From contig NC_035170.2 of NCBI RefSeq assembly GCF_001659605.2, positions 20,475,190-20,539,189 of the forward strand: DNA of 64,000 nt, written 5' to 3'. Of this stretch, positions 22,589 through 32,850 are shown in pieces (position 1 is the first letter of the stretch; every line of letters starts with the position of its first letter). Source of the stretch: Manihot esculenta. Lineage: Eukaryota; Streptophyta; Magnoliopsida; Malpighiales; Euphorbiaceae. A model generated the notes under the pieces. That model saw only the letters and a list, made by a program, of their open reading frames with translations, was not told the origin of the DNA and did no database searches. The position numbers were made by a program, and so were the translations under genes.

Positions 22589-22819
22589 TTAGAAATTATT
22601 ATTACTCAATAATATTTCGAGGTACATAAGCATAGAGTTAAATAATTCTAATGTCCTTTCAACTTCTCTACAATCGCAATATTCATTATGGTTGGCAGTA
22701 TGATAATCACTAATAAATCTTCCTTGTTCAATTATATTTCTTTTGAATGTTTCTACTTCTCTTTTATTTGTTAAATCTATCAAACTTAAATTTTCTAATG
22801 CTGACTTAATAAATCTCAT
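22589..22819 (-). CDS. Conserved 76-aa small ORF in viral leader (V4)
   Basis: ATG 22819 to stop 22589-22591 on the minus strand, 76 codons. It is close to the V2 copy (about ten differences, mostly conservative, e.g. V/I and M/L), with CDCREVERTLELFN unchanged. It lies downstream of the V4 promoter and upstream of its primer site. The start of the same ORF also occurs at 29546, fused to the V4 ORF1. Confidence 0.65.
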   Translation of the reverse strand: MRFIKSALENLSLIDLTNKREVETFKRNIIEQGRFISDYHTANHNEYCDCREVERTLELFNSMLMYLEILLSNNNF

Positions 22820-22961
22820 AGTTATACAAAACAGGAATTATTTTAATAAGTGTTGTAATAGGGTATTCTTTCATACACATAATATTGAATAATATATTCA
22901 TGTTCCATTTCAATTACATATAATATAATGACATACATGTTGATCAAATGAGCAACACAAT

Positions 22962-23150
22962 TTAATTTATATTAAGATTGTAATAATTTGTACATTCATT
23001 ACAATTACATTCATCTAGATCTATTGTATAAAAATCCTTACAATCATAACAGTAATACAAAATATAAAATTTGTTACAAATAGTACAATAAAATATTCCT
23101 ATTTCCAATTCCATTAGGTTTCTGATGTGCCAGATCAGTGTGAACTGCAA
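22962..23150 (-). CDS. Cys-rich small ORF unique to the V4 leader (62 codons)
   Basis: Minus-strand ORF from 23150, or from the internal Met at 23114. It has CTIC, CYDC and a CNCNEC cluster: two CxxC pairs plus further Cys, as in small zinc-binding proteins, embedded in a Tyr/Asn-rich sequence. It lies in about 170 nt of leader that V2 and V3 lack, between the CAGAAA box and the TGTGTTGCTCATT box. In AT-rich DNA an ORF this short can arise by chance. No homologue is recognised, and only one copy is available for comparison. Confidence 0.3.
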   Translation of the reverse strand: MQFTLIWHIRNLMELEIGIFYCTICNKFYILYYCYDCKDFYTIDLDECNCNECTNYYNLNIN

Positions 23151-23481
23151 GCACAGAGCATACTTATGTTGGTCAAGGTTCCAGCAACGTTATCCTGGAT
23201 TTCCCAGAAATAACTCAGAGTGATGATCGGAGAGAGAAAGAGAAATAGGTGCCGTCAACACGGACTTATACAGTAGCAGTTGGTAAAATATAATTGTATT
23301 AAAAACCAAATACAATGTACTACCTTTTGTACTTTTTATACTATCACTGGTACTACTGCTACTACCGAGTTGTTATAAACTTCGGTATCCTTACATGAGA
23401 AAGATAAACTGGAATACATTTGAAAGAGAGAAATTTTCTTGCTTGAGTTTTTTCGGTGTGTCTTTCATGGTTCAGAAGTCT

Positions 23482-23491
23482 CCTTTTATAG
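23482..23491 (-). promoter_or_regulatory. Viral promoter TATA (V4)
   Basis: The minus strand reads CTATAAAAGG, about 290 nt downstream of the V4 ORF2 stop. An exact TGACGTCA (23774-23781) lies near the ORF2 end, a CRE/as-1-like element. The leader with the GTCCGTGTTGACGGCA block (near 23249-23264) follows. Confidence 0.6.
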
Positions 23492-23600
23492 ACATGGACT
23501 TCAAATTTTTATGGAATTTGGTTGAGCGGTCCGTCCTCTGTTTAGTGCTGCATTATTGGTAAGTGGGTCCCTCCATTATCGCTTGTCTGGTGAATCATTG

Positions 23601-23753
23601 GTTACTGTTTTGTCTTTTCTTCTTTTTGCTTTTCACTTTGTCTGCCACTTGGTTACTGTGTTTGTCTTTTCTTCTTTTTGCTTTTCACTTTGTCTGCCAC
23701 TTGGTTACTGTGTTTGTCTTTTCTTCTTTTTGCTTTTCACTTTGTCTGCCACT
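23601..23753. repeat. Three 52-bp tandem repeats upstream of the V4 promoter
   Basis: Units start at 23601 (51 nt), 23652 and 23704 (partial). Each begins GTTACTGT and holds CTTTTTGCTTTTCACTTTG and TCTGCCACTTG. They lie between the ORF2 end and the TATA on the minus strand, so on the coding strand they are purine-rich (AAAAG/GACAAA) repeats. V2 and V3 show related GACAAA-rich sequence without this exact triplication. Confidence 0.9.
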
Positions 23754-23781
23754 ATTTTTTGTCTGGTGCCTTATGACGTCA

Positions 23782-25164
23782 TTATATCTCTGCTTGTGTA
23801 AAAAAGTCATCATTGTCATCCGATAAGTCGATTGGTGATGGTGATGCTGCAGTACTCCTTGTTTCTTTTAATTCTTCAAGTAATTTTTCATATTCTTGTT
23901 CGGAGGTACAGGCAGCCATATGGGCCATAATTTGTTGTTTTCTGGCTAAAAAGGTTTCTTGTTTGGTAATAACGGCTGGGCTAGGTGTTTTGCAATATTG
24001 TGGATTGTTTACAAAAAACTGGTCTACTGCTATTTGGTCGCAACCTTGGAGATTAGTTTTAGTCCACCATTTAGTTTTGTATTTTCTGACTAACATGGGA
24101 ATTTGGAAATTATCAATGACTTGGTCTCTAATATGATATTCAGTCATGAAAATCCAAGGTATATGAAAGTAATGGGAGTAAATAAGCCACTGGGGAGAGC
24201 AAATAATGGTTTCTGGTAATTGCTGTTTATCAAAAAATTGGGTTTTAGCAGGTTTAATTTGATCTGGGATAATATTATCATGGATATCAAATTTGTTCCA
24301 CCATTGGTGAAACCAGAAGGGAATAGGATAAGTAAAATTGTCAGAGATATAAAAGAAGAAAGATATGGATAATTGTTCATTTTGCTTGAAAAATGTTCTT
24401 TCCTAAGCAAATTGATAATCATAATAATTATATTTTGCATTTTGTCTCAATTGTCCATTGGTATAAGTAAATTCTTTTGTTTTATGGGGTTCTTGTCCCC
24501 ACTCAGTAAGAGTCCATACCTTGAGTAGTCTCACTTTGCAATATCTGAGTTTGGTATGATTATGAGGATCAAAATTGTTTTGTATGAGGATAGAATTTGT
24601 GTGGGTGAGAATGGCTTCATAATAGATTTGGGATTTTTGGAAATTGTCAGGGATATAGTAATGAGTTTTGGGAAAAATGGTTTCACAAAGTTGGTATTCA
24701 TTTAAATGAGGGTTTTGTGCCCAATATTCTGGTTCTATGGTAATAATTTGGTCTTCAATGGGCTTATATTTATATTGGGTTAAATCAGTTTGGCTTGAAG
24801 AAGATGGGCTTGTAGGTATTGTGTAGCTTGGAGATGAGGTGTTGGTGACAGCCTGTTTAAATGTGGATGGGGTTATTGGTACTGGCTGTAATGGGCTAAA
24901 TTTGTTAAATAAAGTAAAATGAGGTCTGGGCGATCTTGGTCTTGCATAATGTGGTTGTGTGATCAAAGCACTTGATATATGACCAATGGGTCTATTTATT
25001 ATACTAGTAGTATTTGTATATAATGGTCTGGGTACAGATAACTGTCCCGTGATATTTTGGACAGAACTATGTCCTGGAGTAAATAATTGTAATTTTGTCA
25101 AATTTGTTTGTGAACTTTGTGATCTCAAAGAGATCTTTTCTGCTTCCTTTCCTTTGTCTGTCAT
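23782..25164 (-). pseudogene. Caulimovirid ORF2-like with one in-frame stop (V4)
   Basis: ATG 25164 (MTDKGKEAEKISLRS) to stop 23782-23784, 460 codons plus stop, with a single nonsense codon at 24403-24405 in the conserved block just before ERTFFKQNEQ. The frame is otherwise open. It keeps EPEYWAQNPHLN, VWTLTEWGQEPHK, HFHIPW and the acidic DDNDDFFTQAE end. The start overlaps the ORF1 stop as ATGA. It is the longest of the three copies because its Ser/Pro-rich N-terminal part is longer. Confidence 0.85.
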
Positions 25165-28100
25165 CTTCCCTGCAAAAATTCTCTTGTTAAAAAATCTGTA
25201 ATAGAATTGTCAGTTCCTTTAATATGAATAATTTCAAAATCAAATATGGATAGAAAAGCTTGCCATCTTGCAAAAATATGTTTAGCTGCTAGATTTTTGA
25301 CATCTTTTGTTAATACATCCTTAGCTGCCTTGCAATCTACTTTAATAGTGAATTTTTGGTTTAATAAATCACTTTGGAATTTTGTTACACATAAGACAAT
25401 AGCTAAAATTTCTTTTTTAATAGTAGAATATTTTTCTTGTGTAGGGTTCCAAATTCCAGAATAATACCTAATAATATAATCTTTATGGTTTATATTCTGT
25501 TTAAGTATACCGCCATGACCAATAGCTAAAATTTCTTTTTTAATAGTAGAATATTTTTCTTGTGTAGGGTTCCAAATTCCAGAATAATACCTAATAATAT
25601 AATCTTTATGGTTTATATTCTGTTTAAGTATACCGCCATATCCTTGGTCAGAAGCATCCGTTTCAACTATTTTTTGGTAGTTTGAATTACAAATATTTAA
25701 ACATGGTAAACTTTTAACATGTTTTTTGATTTCTTGTATTAGTTTAGTATGTTCAGCTGTCCATGGTTTAGAGTTCTTTTTTAGCCTGTTGAATAAAGGT
25801 TTGCATAAAATTCTTAGATTGGGTAGAAAGTCAGCAACATAATTTAATGATCCTAAAAATCTTTGTAATTGGTTTTTATCTTTAATTTCATCAGGAAATT
25901 TGCTAGCAAACTCTAAACTTCTTTGTATTGGTACTATAGTATTTTGGTATATTTCATGTCCTAAAAATCTAATTTTAGTTTGAAATAATTTCATTTTTGG
26001 TTTTGATAGGACTAAACCGTTTCGTTTTACAGCTTTATAAAAAATATTTAAATGTTTAATGTGTTGGTCTATATTTTCACTAAAAATCAAAACATCATCA
26101 ATATATGTTAATATAAAATTATATGGATTAAAAATATCGTTCATTATTTTTTGAAATTCACTTGGTGCATTTTTTAATCCAAAAGGCATAATATTCCATT
26201 CATATTGTCCGAATGGTACTGTGAATGCGGTTTTGTATTTATCTTGTTCAGCTATTTGGATTTGCCAAAATCCAGATTTCATGTCAAATTTTGAAAATAT
26301 TTGTGCTTTGTATAATCTATTTAATAAATCTTGCTTATTTGGTATAGGATATCTTATCCATTTTAAAGCTGTATTTAAAGGTTTATAATTTATGACTAAT
26401 CGGGGTGCTCCCCTTTCAATCTCTGCATTTTTCATTACATAAAAAGCTGCACATGACCATGGTGATTTACTTGGTCTGATTAATTTTTTTGTTAATAAAT
26501 CTTGGATTTCCTTTTTGCAGAATTCTAACATTTCTTGGTTCATCTGTATAGGTCTTGCTTTTGTTGGTATATCTTGTTCTTTAAAGTCTGGTTCATATGG
26601 TAAAGTAACTATATGTTGTTTGCGGTTCCAAAAAGCTGTTGGTAAATCTGAACATAAATCTTTTTCAAATTTTTCTTGAATTTCTTTTATGTGTTGTTGT
26701 ATACTTGGTTTTTCTAATTGTTCTTCTATTTTTATAGAATGCAAATCTTTCTTTAAAAATTTTATTTGGTTTTCGAGATTATTAATTTTACTTACATTTG
26801 TTTGTTGGAATAGATTAACATCATGACAACTAATAGGTGTTATAAATTGGAAAAGAATATCTTGTCCTAACACATTTGTTTCTAATCCTAATTGGGTAAC
26901 CTTAAATGGATACAACATTTGTAAAAATGAGTTTCCTAATATAATTTGTGTATTCAGATTTTTTATTAACATAAAAGTAGTTTTAAAACAAATTCCATTA
27001 TTACATATATGTGCACTGGGTATTTTGTAATCTATTTTTACCTTTGTAGAATTTGCTGCTGATAGGGTCTGTTTTGTTTTATGAAAATATTTACTAGGTA
27101 TGATACCTTGGTCTATACAGTTCATATCTGCACCTGAGTCTAACATTGCTATGGTTTCTAGTGTAAAATCTTTTATTACCAAATTTATTTTTACATACCA
27201 TTTTTGGTATCTTATTCTTGTAATGTCATTAAATTTTAATGCTGTTTCTCCTTCACTTTCTGACGTTATTTCTGTTGGTTTCTGTTCTATGTTTAATTTA
27301 TCTTTTCCTGAACTTTGTCCTATTTCTATATTTTGCGTTAATTTTTGATTTTGTTCTAAATAATCACATCTTAATTTTAATTGTCTTACTTCCAATTTTA
27401 ATTGTCTTATTTCAGATTGTAAATCCATAGAGAAAATTGTTGTTACCGATTTTTTATTTTTAAACAATTGTTCAATATCTTCAAATTTGGTTGGTGGTAC
27501 AGTGTCTTGTTTTATTTCTTCATTCATTAATTTTGTTAATTTTTTAAACATTTTTCGTTTAATATTTGAATCTTGTACTTGTTCTATTTGTTCTAATACT
27601 TGTTTATATTCGGTTAAAATATTTATTCTATTGTTGCAATTACAAAGTTCTCCTTGACAATCATGGTTACTATCTGAACTACTTATTGTGTCTATTGAAG
27701 TATCACTATTATATTCATCATCTAATTCTGAGGAAGATAATTTACTTTGGTCAATTTTTTCTAGTAATTGTTCTATATTATCTATTTTTAATTCTAAGCC
27801 TAATTCATGTATTTTTCTTCGTGCAGGACACTCTTTTGCATAATGTCCTTTTTGATTACATAAATAACAGGTTATATTAGTTTTATCATTAGATCTTTTA
27901 AAATTGTTTTTCTTATAATTATTTCTTTTAAAAGGTCGCTTTGTAAAAGGTTTTTTAGTTATCTGTTTATTATATCTATGATATGTATTATATGACTTTC
28001 TAGGGTACTTATATTGTTTATAAATTTTATTTTTAAAAGGTTTATATCTTTTATGCTTTTGTTTCTTTATGGTTCCAAATCCAAATTGTTCACACCAATT

Positions 28101-29546
28101 CCCTAATTCTTTTCGAGATTGTCTATTTTCCATTTTTAATTTTTGTTGTAGTTTCATATCTCTACATAGTCTAATGCCTGTTAAATTTACACAGGTTATT
28201 AGGTCTCCATATGTTAAATCATCATAAGAAATGTGTCCAAATTTTTGTTCAATTGTTTCTTTTACTTTAGTTGCAAATAGTCTAGGTAGTCCTGTAAGGA
28301 ATTTTTCTTTCCAATGGTATGCGTTTGGATCAGCTAATGCATAAACTCGTTTTAGAAAATTGTCTTTATACCATCTAAAATTTTCTAACTTCCTACATTT
28401 AAGATTTTGTAATATTTCACTATTTCTTTCAGTGTATAAATCTAAATCTCCTATAAAATGAGATATAAGATTATAGACTAAATAAGCTAGTACAAAAGCT
28501 TGCGGTTGTCCTGTTGTTGGGTCAATTACGGGTTCTCCAGTAGTACTATCTATTCTTCTGGCATTTAATATATTTGTTTTTATTTCATTACTTAATAATT
28601 TATCCCACCAAGTTCTTAATTCACCAGTAAAGCCTAAGATAATATTTTCAGCGGCATCTTTTTCTGTAATGCCTACTCGTTGTTTATAAATATTTCCTAC
28701 GATGACCATTTCTTTTGTTATTTGTATTATTTCTGTTTCTGATAAGTCATCTATATTCCATTCATAAATATTTTTTGCATTATATTGTTTTTGTTTCCTA
28801 TCTAATATTTTTAAATCATCTGGTCTTTTATCATAATTTCTTCCTATAGTATTTACAGGGATATTGTCTTCTTGGTCAGAGTCTGATGCTTCCAAGGGAT
28901 TGTCTATAGTGTCATCTTCTGATGGAGAGGTTTCATTATATTCAGTTAAAATTGTTATTTTATTTTTATCTTTACTAGTACTCTCACTTGATATCTTACT
29001 TTGTGTAGGTTCTTTGATTTTAATGCCTCCTATAGGTTTTGGAGAAGTACTTTGTTCTTTTATAATGTTTTGTAAGAATTTTGACATATCTTGTAATTCT
29101 GTTTTTGGACTTATTGTTACTATTTCTATGGGGTTTTGTGATGGAGGTATCATTTTTGTGAAAGGTTGCTTAATGGGTTTTATAGCTGGATCTATTAGAT
29201 CATATGGTTTTGGATTACTATATCGTTGGGATAAATATATAGTGTTTGGTTTTGGTAGCAAAGGAGATGGTGCCTGGGGTGTTTCTATATGTTCTATATT
29301 TGTAATGTCTTCGTGATTTCTATCTATCTTTTCTTCTATCCTATCTAATTGTTGTCCTATGATATGTAATGATACATTGGTCCAATTGTTTTGTAGGCTG
29401 ATTTCTCTTATGTGAGTTTTTTCAATATTGTCAGTTTTTACAATGGGTTGCATTCCATGAGCTATTTGGTTCTTTTTGAAAAATACATTTTTATTTGTTA
29501 AATCAATTAAACTTAGACTTTCTAATGCAGATATTATAAATCTCAT
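25161..29546 (-). CDS. Caulimovirid polyprotein, uninterrupted 1461-aa ORF1 (MP deleted; V4)
   Basis: Open without any stop. Residues 1-19 are the start of the 76-aa leader ORF (MRFIISALESLSLIDLTNK), fused in frame to the coat N-terminal region (FKKNQIAHGMQP…). Residues about 80-260 are Pro/Ser/Glu-rich; the coat core includes WWDKLL near 311; a Lys/Arg-rich tract precedes the CCHC knuckle CYLCNQKGHYAKECP at about 559-573. Coiled-coil-like stretches follow, then retropepsin LDSGAD near 801, RT with KSGFWQIQI near 1083 and YIDD near 1145, and RNase H with ETDASDQG near 1293. Expected roles are capsid, polyprotein cleavage and reverse transcription. The movement protein is missing and RNase H carries a 41-residue duplication, so this is a defective genome despite the open frame. 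Confidence 0.88.
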   Translation of the reverse strand: MRFIISALESLSLIDLTNKNVFFKKNQIAHGMQPIVKTDNIEKTHIREISLQNNWTNVSLHIIGQQLDRIEEKIDRNHEDITNIEHIETPQAPSPLLPKPNTIYLSQRYSNPKPYDLIDPAIKPIKQPFTKMIPPSQNPIEIVTISPKTELQDMSKFLQNIIKEQSTSPKPIGGIKIKEPTQSKISSESTSKDKNKITILTEYNETSPSEDDTIDNPLEASDSDQEDNIPVNTIGRNYDKRPDDLKILDRKQKQYNAKNIYEWNIDDLSETEIIQITKEMVIVGNIYKQRVGITEKDAAENIILGFTGELRTWWDKLLSNEIKTNILNARRIDSTTGEPVIDPTTGQPQAFVLAYLVYNLISHFIGDLDLYTERNSEILQNLKCRKLENFRWYKDNFLKRVYALADPNAYHWKEKFLTGLPRLFATKVKETIEQKFGHISYDDLTYGDLITCVNLTGIRLCRDMKLQQKLKMENRQSRKELGNWCEQFGFGTIKKQKHKRYKPFKNKIYKQYKYPRKSYNTYHRYNKQITKKPFTKRPFKRNNYKKNNFKRSNDKTNITCYLCNQKGHYAKECPARRKIHELGLELKIDNIEQLLEKIDQSKLSSSELDDEYNSDTSIDTISSSDSNHDCQGELCNCNNRINILTEYKQVLEQIEQVQDSNIKRKMFKKLTKLMNEEIKQDTVPPTKFEDIEQLFKNKKSVTTIFSMDLQSEIRQLKLEVRQLKLRCDYLEQNQKLTQNIEIGQSSGKDKLNIEQKPTEITSESEGETALKFNDITRIRYQKWYVKINLVIKDFTLETIAMLDSGADMNCIDQGIIPSKYFHKTKQTLSAANSTKVKIDYKIPSAHICNNGICFKTTFMLIKNLNTQIILGNSFLQMLYPFKVTQLGLETNVLGQDILFQFITPISCHDVNLFQQTNVSKINNLENQIKFLKKDLHSIKIEEQLEKPSIQQHIKEIQEKFEKDLCSDLPTAFWNRKQHIVTLPYEPDFKEQDIPTKARPIQMNQEMLEFCKKEIQDLLTKKLIRPSKSPWSCAAFYVMKNAEIERGAPRLVINYKPLNTALKWIRYPIPNKQDLLNRLYKAQIFSKFDMKSGFWQIQIAEQDKYKTAFTVPFGQYEWNIMPFGLKNAPSEFQKIMNDIFNPYNFILTYIDDVLIFSENIDQHIKHLNIFYKAVKRNGLVLSKPKMKLFQTKIRFLGHEIYQNTIVPIQRSLEFASKFPDEIKDKNQLQRFLGSLNYVADFLPNLRILCKPLFNRLKKNSKPWTAEHTKLIQEIKKHVKSLPCLNICNSNYQKIVETDASDQGYGGILKQNINHKDYIIRYYSGIWNPTQEKYSTIKKEILAIGHGGILKQNINHKDYIIRYYSGIWNPTQEKYSTIKKEILAIVLCVTKFQSDLLNQKFTIKVDCKAAKDVLTKDVKNLAAKHIFARWQAFLSIFDFEIIHIKGTDNSITDFLTREFLQGR
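25398..25643. repeat. 123-bp in-frame tandem duplication in RNase H
   Basis: 25398-25520 and 25521-25643 are adjacent copies, nearly identical. Each encodes 41 residues covering GGILKQNINHKDY to KKEILAI, so the duplication repeats the region just after the first catalytic Asp without breaking the frame. The other RNase H copies in the window have one unit. Confidence 0.95.
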
Positions 29547-29704
29547 AATAATGATTTAATTTATATATTCATAAAAATAATATGCAATAAGATATTCAGT
29601 TCTTGTTGAAATATAGTATTTAAGAATATAACCGTTTTCTGTTTCAATAGTATCAAATAAAATGATAAACATGGTCTAACATATTCATCTTTTTATATAT
29701 ATTT
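29547..29704 (-). other. Viral leader at the 5' end of V4
   Basis: On the minus strand this resembles the V2 leader at 7145-7269 (CATGTTTAT.ATTTTATTTGATA… ATTGCATATTA.TTTTTATGAATATA), directly before the small-ORF start. The second leader of V4 (22820-23480) lies at the other end, so V4 is terminally redundant for leader plus small-ORF start. Confidence 0.7.
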
Positions 29705-30141
29705 TTTATATATATTTTTTATATTTGAAAAACCTCACTTTTTACTAATAATATTCTAAATGAAGAAATATTATATGTTATAAATTGTAAAGTTATTTTT
29801 TATATTTTAAGTTTTTATTAATATTTATGATATTATATAAAAGTGAAGTTTTTATTAATATTTATGATATTATATAAAAGTGAAAATAAAAGTAAATAAT
29901 GAAATTAATAAAAAAATTATATTATTATAATAAAAATATGTATTTAAAAGACTATTTTATTATTTAAAATTATATTAAATTTATCCGGTCAGATTAAAAA
30001 TGTTGGATATAAATATAAATAATGTAAAGGTTTAATTTTTTTTTTCTATTACTCCTTTCTTATATTTTCATTTATTTCTAATTATCATAAAACCGACCTG
30101 TGATGGATAAGATATATTCATTAAAAGTTATATAGAGTAAA

Positions 30142-30236
<95 letters not shown>

Positions 30237-30395
30237 TTTACTGCATTGAGATAAAATTAAACAATAAATTACTCAGTAACCTGTAATTTATACTAATTTG
30301 GACTACAATAATTTTCTTAAAAATCTATTGGATGATGGTTTTGTTAAATAAGAAATATTAATTATAAATAAAAAATTCATATGTTACTACCATAT
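29705..30395. repeat. 691-bp direct repeat, right copy (DR-2), flanking V4
   Basis: Copy of 21400-22099 with three fewer TAA units and no other difference that I noticed. It directly follows the viral end of V4. The sequence after 30395 does not resemble the sequence after 22099, so the repeat ends with the insertion. Confidence 0.93.
30143..30236. repeat. (TAA)n microsatellite, right copy
   Basis: 94 nt of uninterrupted TAA repeats inside DR-2, against 103 nt in DR-1. Confidence 0.97.
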
Positions 30396-31075
30396 TTGTA
30401 ATATTTCATTTATAATAATAAAATTTATTAAATTAATATATTTTATTAATTTTATTTCATAATAATCTTTCTAACAAACGTTTTTTCCAATAAGATATAA
30501 AGTATGGTTATAATTTGGTATTATAATACTAGAAAATCAAATTTAATTGCATATTTAAAGTAAAATATTAGTTATAAAATTATTATCTATAAATTAATAG
30601 AAAAATATATAAATAAATAATTAATATATACAACGCGTATAAATATTATGTAAATTACGTTTAAAAAACTACTGTATATAAAAGTGGAAAAGGAAGAAAA
30701 TAGTAGAATTGCCAAAAAAAATCCTTTTGATAATTATAATTTTATTTAAAATTCTTTAGTTAAAACGATTAATTATATTCATTTTCTATTTAAAGTATAA
30801 TTGGTTAAAAAATTATTTACTCTTTAAGTTATTTTAATAAAATTTTATGTCACAATCTAAATAAAAAATTTTATAAAAAAAGTAATTAAATAAAAAAAAT
30901 CATATTTTATTTTTGGATATCATGGCTAATGAAATTTGATAGATATTAATTTGCCGCTAAAATGTATAGCCACAAACTAATTATTTTATAACGACAGATA
31001 TAAAGTTAACAAATTAAGTAAATATAAATTTTATTTTTTAATATTATCATGAATAAATATAAAATGGCATATTAT
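30396..31075. other. AT-rich intergenic DNA, no gene seen
   Basis: Low-complexity AT-rich sequence with no ORF and no recognised element, ending where a copia-type LTR appears to start. Confidence 0.5.
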
Positions 31076-31321
31076 TGTTAAAACTATGTCATTTTATTCT
31101 TATTTGTTTATAACTTTGTATTTAAACCGTGTCGTTTCATTGTGTTCCATTTTCTGTTTGTATAAAACTGAGTTGTAACTTTGTGATTGGTTTGTTTATG
31201 GCATATGCTATGTACATATTTTGTCTAGTATATAAGGGAAGCAAAATACTTCCATAAATACTATAACGTCATTTTTGAAATAAAATCACTCAAGTTTTTC
31301 TCTTCCATCTTGTCTTTGAAC
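31076..31321 (+). repeat. Probable Ty1/copia 5' LTR
   Basis: Begins TGTTAAAACTATG and ends TTTGAACA, giving TG...CA ends. It contains TATATAAGGG (near 31229), a plausible promoter. A degenerate primer-site-like AGTATCAGAGCG follows at 31324-31335 and a copia gag starts at 31480. The left end is set only by the TG dinucleotide, because no 3' LTR or target duplication is visible. Confidence 0.5.
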
Positions 31322-31479
31322 ATAGTATCAGAGCGAGAGTTCTAGCTCACGGCAGCGCGCCGCCAGTTGCATGAGAGCGATCCTTCATTCTTTTGAAAGA
31401 TCTGGTGATGGCAAAGCGAGGAAACAATAGCAAAGAATAGAAGGCGACCGGAGCACCAGAGAAATCGCAGATCGCGAAT

Positions 31480-32525
31480 ATGGGAATGGGAGATCCCCTG
31501 AGCCTTCAAGCCTATGACCATCCAGGTATGAATTTAGTCTCTACACCTCTTATAGGACCTAATTTTAGATATTAGAGTAGGGCTGTTAGAATAGCCCTAG
31601 GTGTCAAGATGAAATTCGGATTTGTCGAAGGCACAAGTTCGGCACATAGTAAAGACCTTGAGGGTTATGAACAGTAGAAAAGGTGTGACTTCATGGTTAC
31701 ATATTGGATTCTCAACTCCATCTCCAAGGAGTTGGTTGATGGCTTCATATATACTGCCTCTGCTAGAGACCTCTGGCAAGAGATCTGTGAGAGATTCAGA
31801 GAGTGCAACGAACCTATGATTAATGAGTTGCACATGAAGATTTCTCTTATCTCTCAAGAGAATGCCTCTGTGTCAGTTTACTTCACTAAGCTGAAGAGAT
31901 TATGGGATGAGCTTAGGTCAGTAGAAACACTCCCAACATGTACCTGTGGAGCCTCTAGAGCCATAGCTGAAATAACCAACAGGAATAGGCTCATGCAATT
32001 TCTGATGGGTCTGAATGAGACCTTTGGGTCTGTGAGGGACCGAGTTTTAGGGATGGACCCTTTACTAACAGTAAACAAAGCTTACTCTATGATTGTGAAG
32101 TTTGAGTCTCAAAGGAAAATTCTGAGGGCTATGAATGACAACTTAGAATTCCTTGCTCTATTGAATAAGACTCAAGCTCAAAATCTGCCAAAATAAAAAG
32201 GTCTAACAATAAGAAGGGACATTGTACCTTATATAACATGGATGGACACACTTAGGAAGGGTGTTTTAAATTAATTGGCTATCCTAATTGGTTCAAAGCC
32301 AAAAACAAGGCTGGGACACAATCAGTCAAGGGCTATGGAAGCACCAAAATCATGGCTGCTATTGAAGGAAATAAATCAGAAGAGGACAATCCTCTAGAAT
32401 ATCTAGACACATCAAGTAGAATACATGAATTAACATCCGTGTTGAGTTCTTTGAAATAAGAAGTCTCTCAACTTGTGAAGGGCAAAGGGACCCTTGCCCC
32501 AAGCACATCTCATAGACTAGAATCA
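31480..32525 (+). pseudogene. Ty1/copia gag, decayed
   Basis: The frame from ATG 31480 shows the typical copia gag opening (DHPGMNLVSTPLIGPNF), a stop at 31573-31575, and SRAVRIALGVKMKFGF. After a further stop, an open stretch from 31693 reads the UBN2/Retrotran_gag-type domain (SKELVDGFIYTASARDLWQEI, RFRECNEPMINELHMKISL, LMGLNETFGSVRDRVL) to a stop at about 32194. A degenerate zinc knuckle (GHCTLYNMDGHT…GCFKLIGYPNWF) follows. The element is then cut at 32530 by Tekay-1, and its pol is not in this window. Confidence 0.8.
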
Positions 32526-32706
32526 CACTTGTAATACCCGGCTAGACTCCGGTATCAGAATTCCTACTGTCCGGTGGAATTTCGGATGTCGAAAACCTCT
32601 AGATGGGTAAAATCATGTTTTCATAAAATGTTTTAATGTATTTTATGGATTTAAGTAAAAAGAAAATGAATTCTTGCATGAAAATAACCTTGGAGGAAAA
32701 CCCAGG

Positions 32707-32850
32707 TTCGGCCGCCGAAACTCAAGTTCGGCCGCCGAACATGAATGCGCTTCGGGAGCGCTTTAGGCCCCCGAAGGCATAAGTGAGGGAAGTCCAGGTT
32801 CGGCCGCCGAAGGTGGCATGCATGCAGAGGCACGTTAGGCCCCCGAAAGT
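32707..32850. promoter_or_regulatory. GGCCG palindrome cluster upstream of Tekay LTR TATA
   Basis: Three TTCGGCCGCCGAA copies plus half-sites (CCCCCGAA) lie within 160 nt upstream of TATA 32867. The core contains GCCGCC, the heart of the ERF-binding GCC box, and many CpG sites. A regulatory role is inferred from position and repetition only. Confidence 0.45.

Noticed and set aside
24144..24440. 98-codon minus ORF inside V4 ORF2 as a separate small protein
   Set aside because: It is in a different frame from ORF2 and overlaps conserved ORF2 coding sequence. The ORF2 frame itself is open there apart from the stop at 24403.
25246..29316. Plus-strand ORFs antisense to the V4 polyprotein (for example 28864-29316)
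   Set aside because: They are shadows of the long minus-strand frame. Their content is the antisense of known domains.
29490..29510. A clear spliced joint at the V4 small-ORF/coat fusion
   Set aside because: The equivalent place in the other small-ORF copies (…AATAAA then AGAGAAG or CATGAAG) shows no GT donor at the joint, so splicing is kept only as an alternative to deletion.
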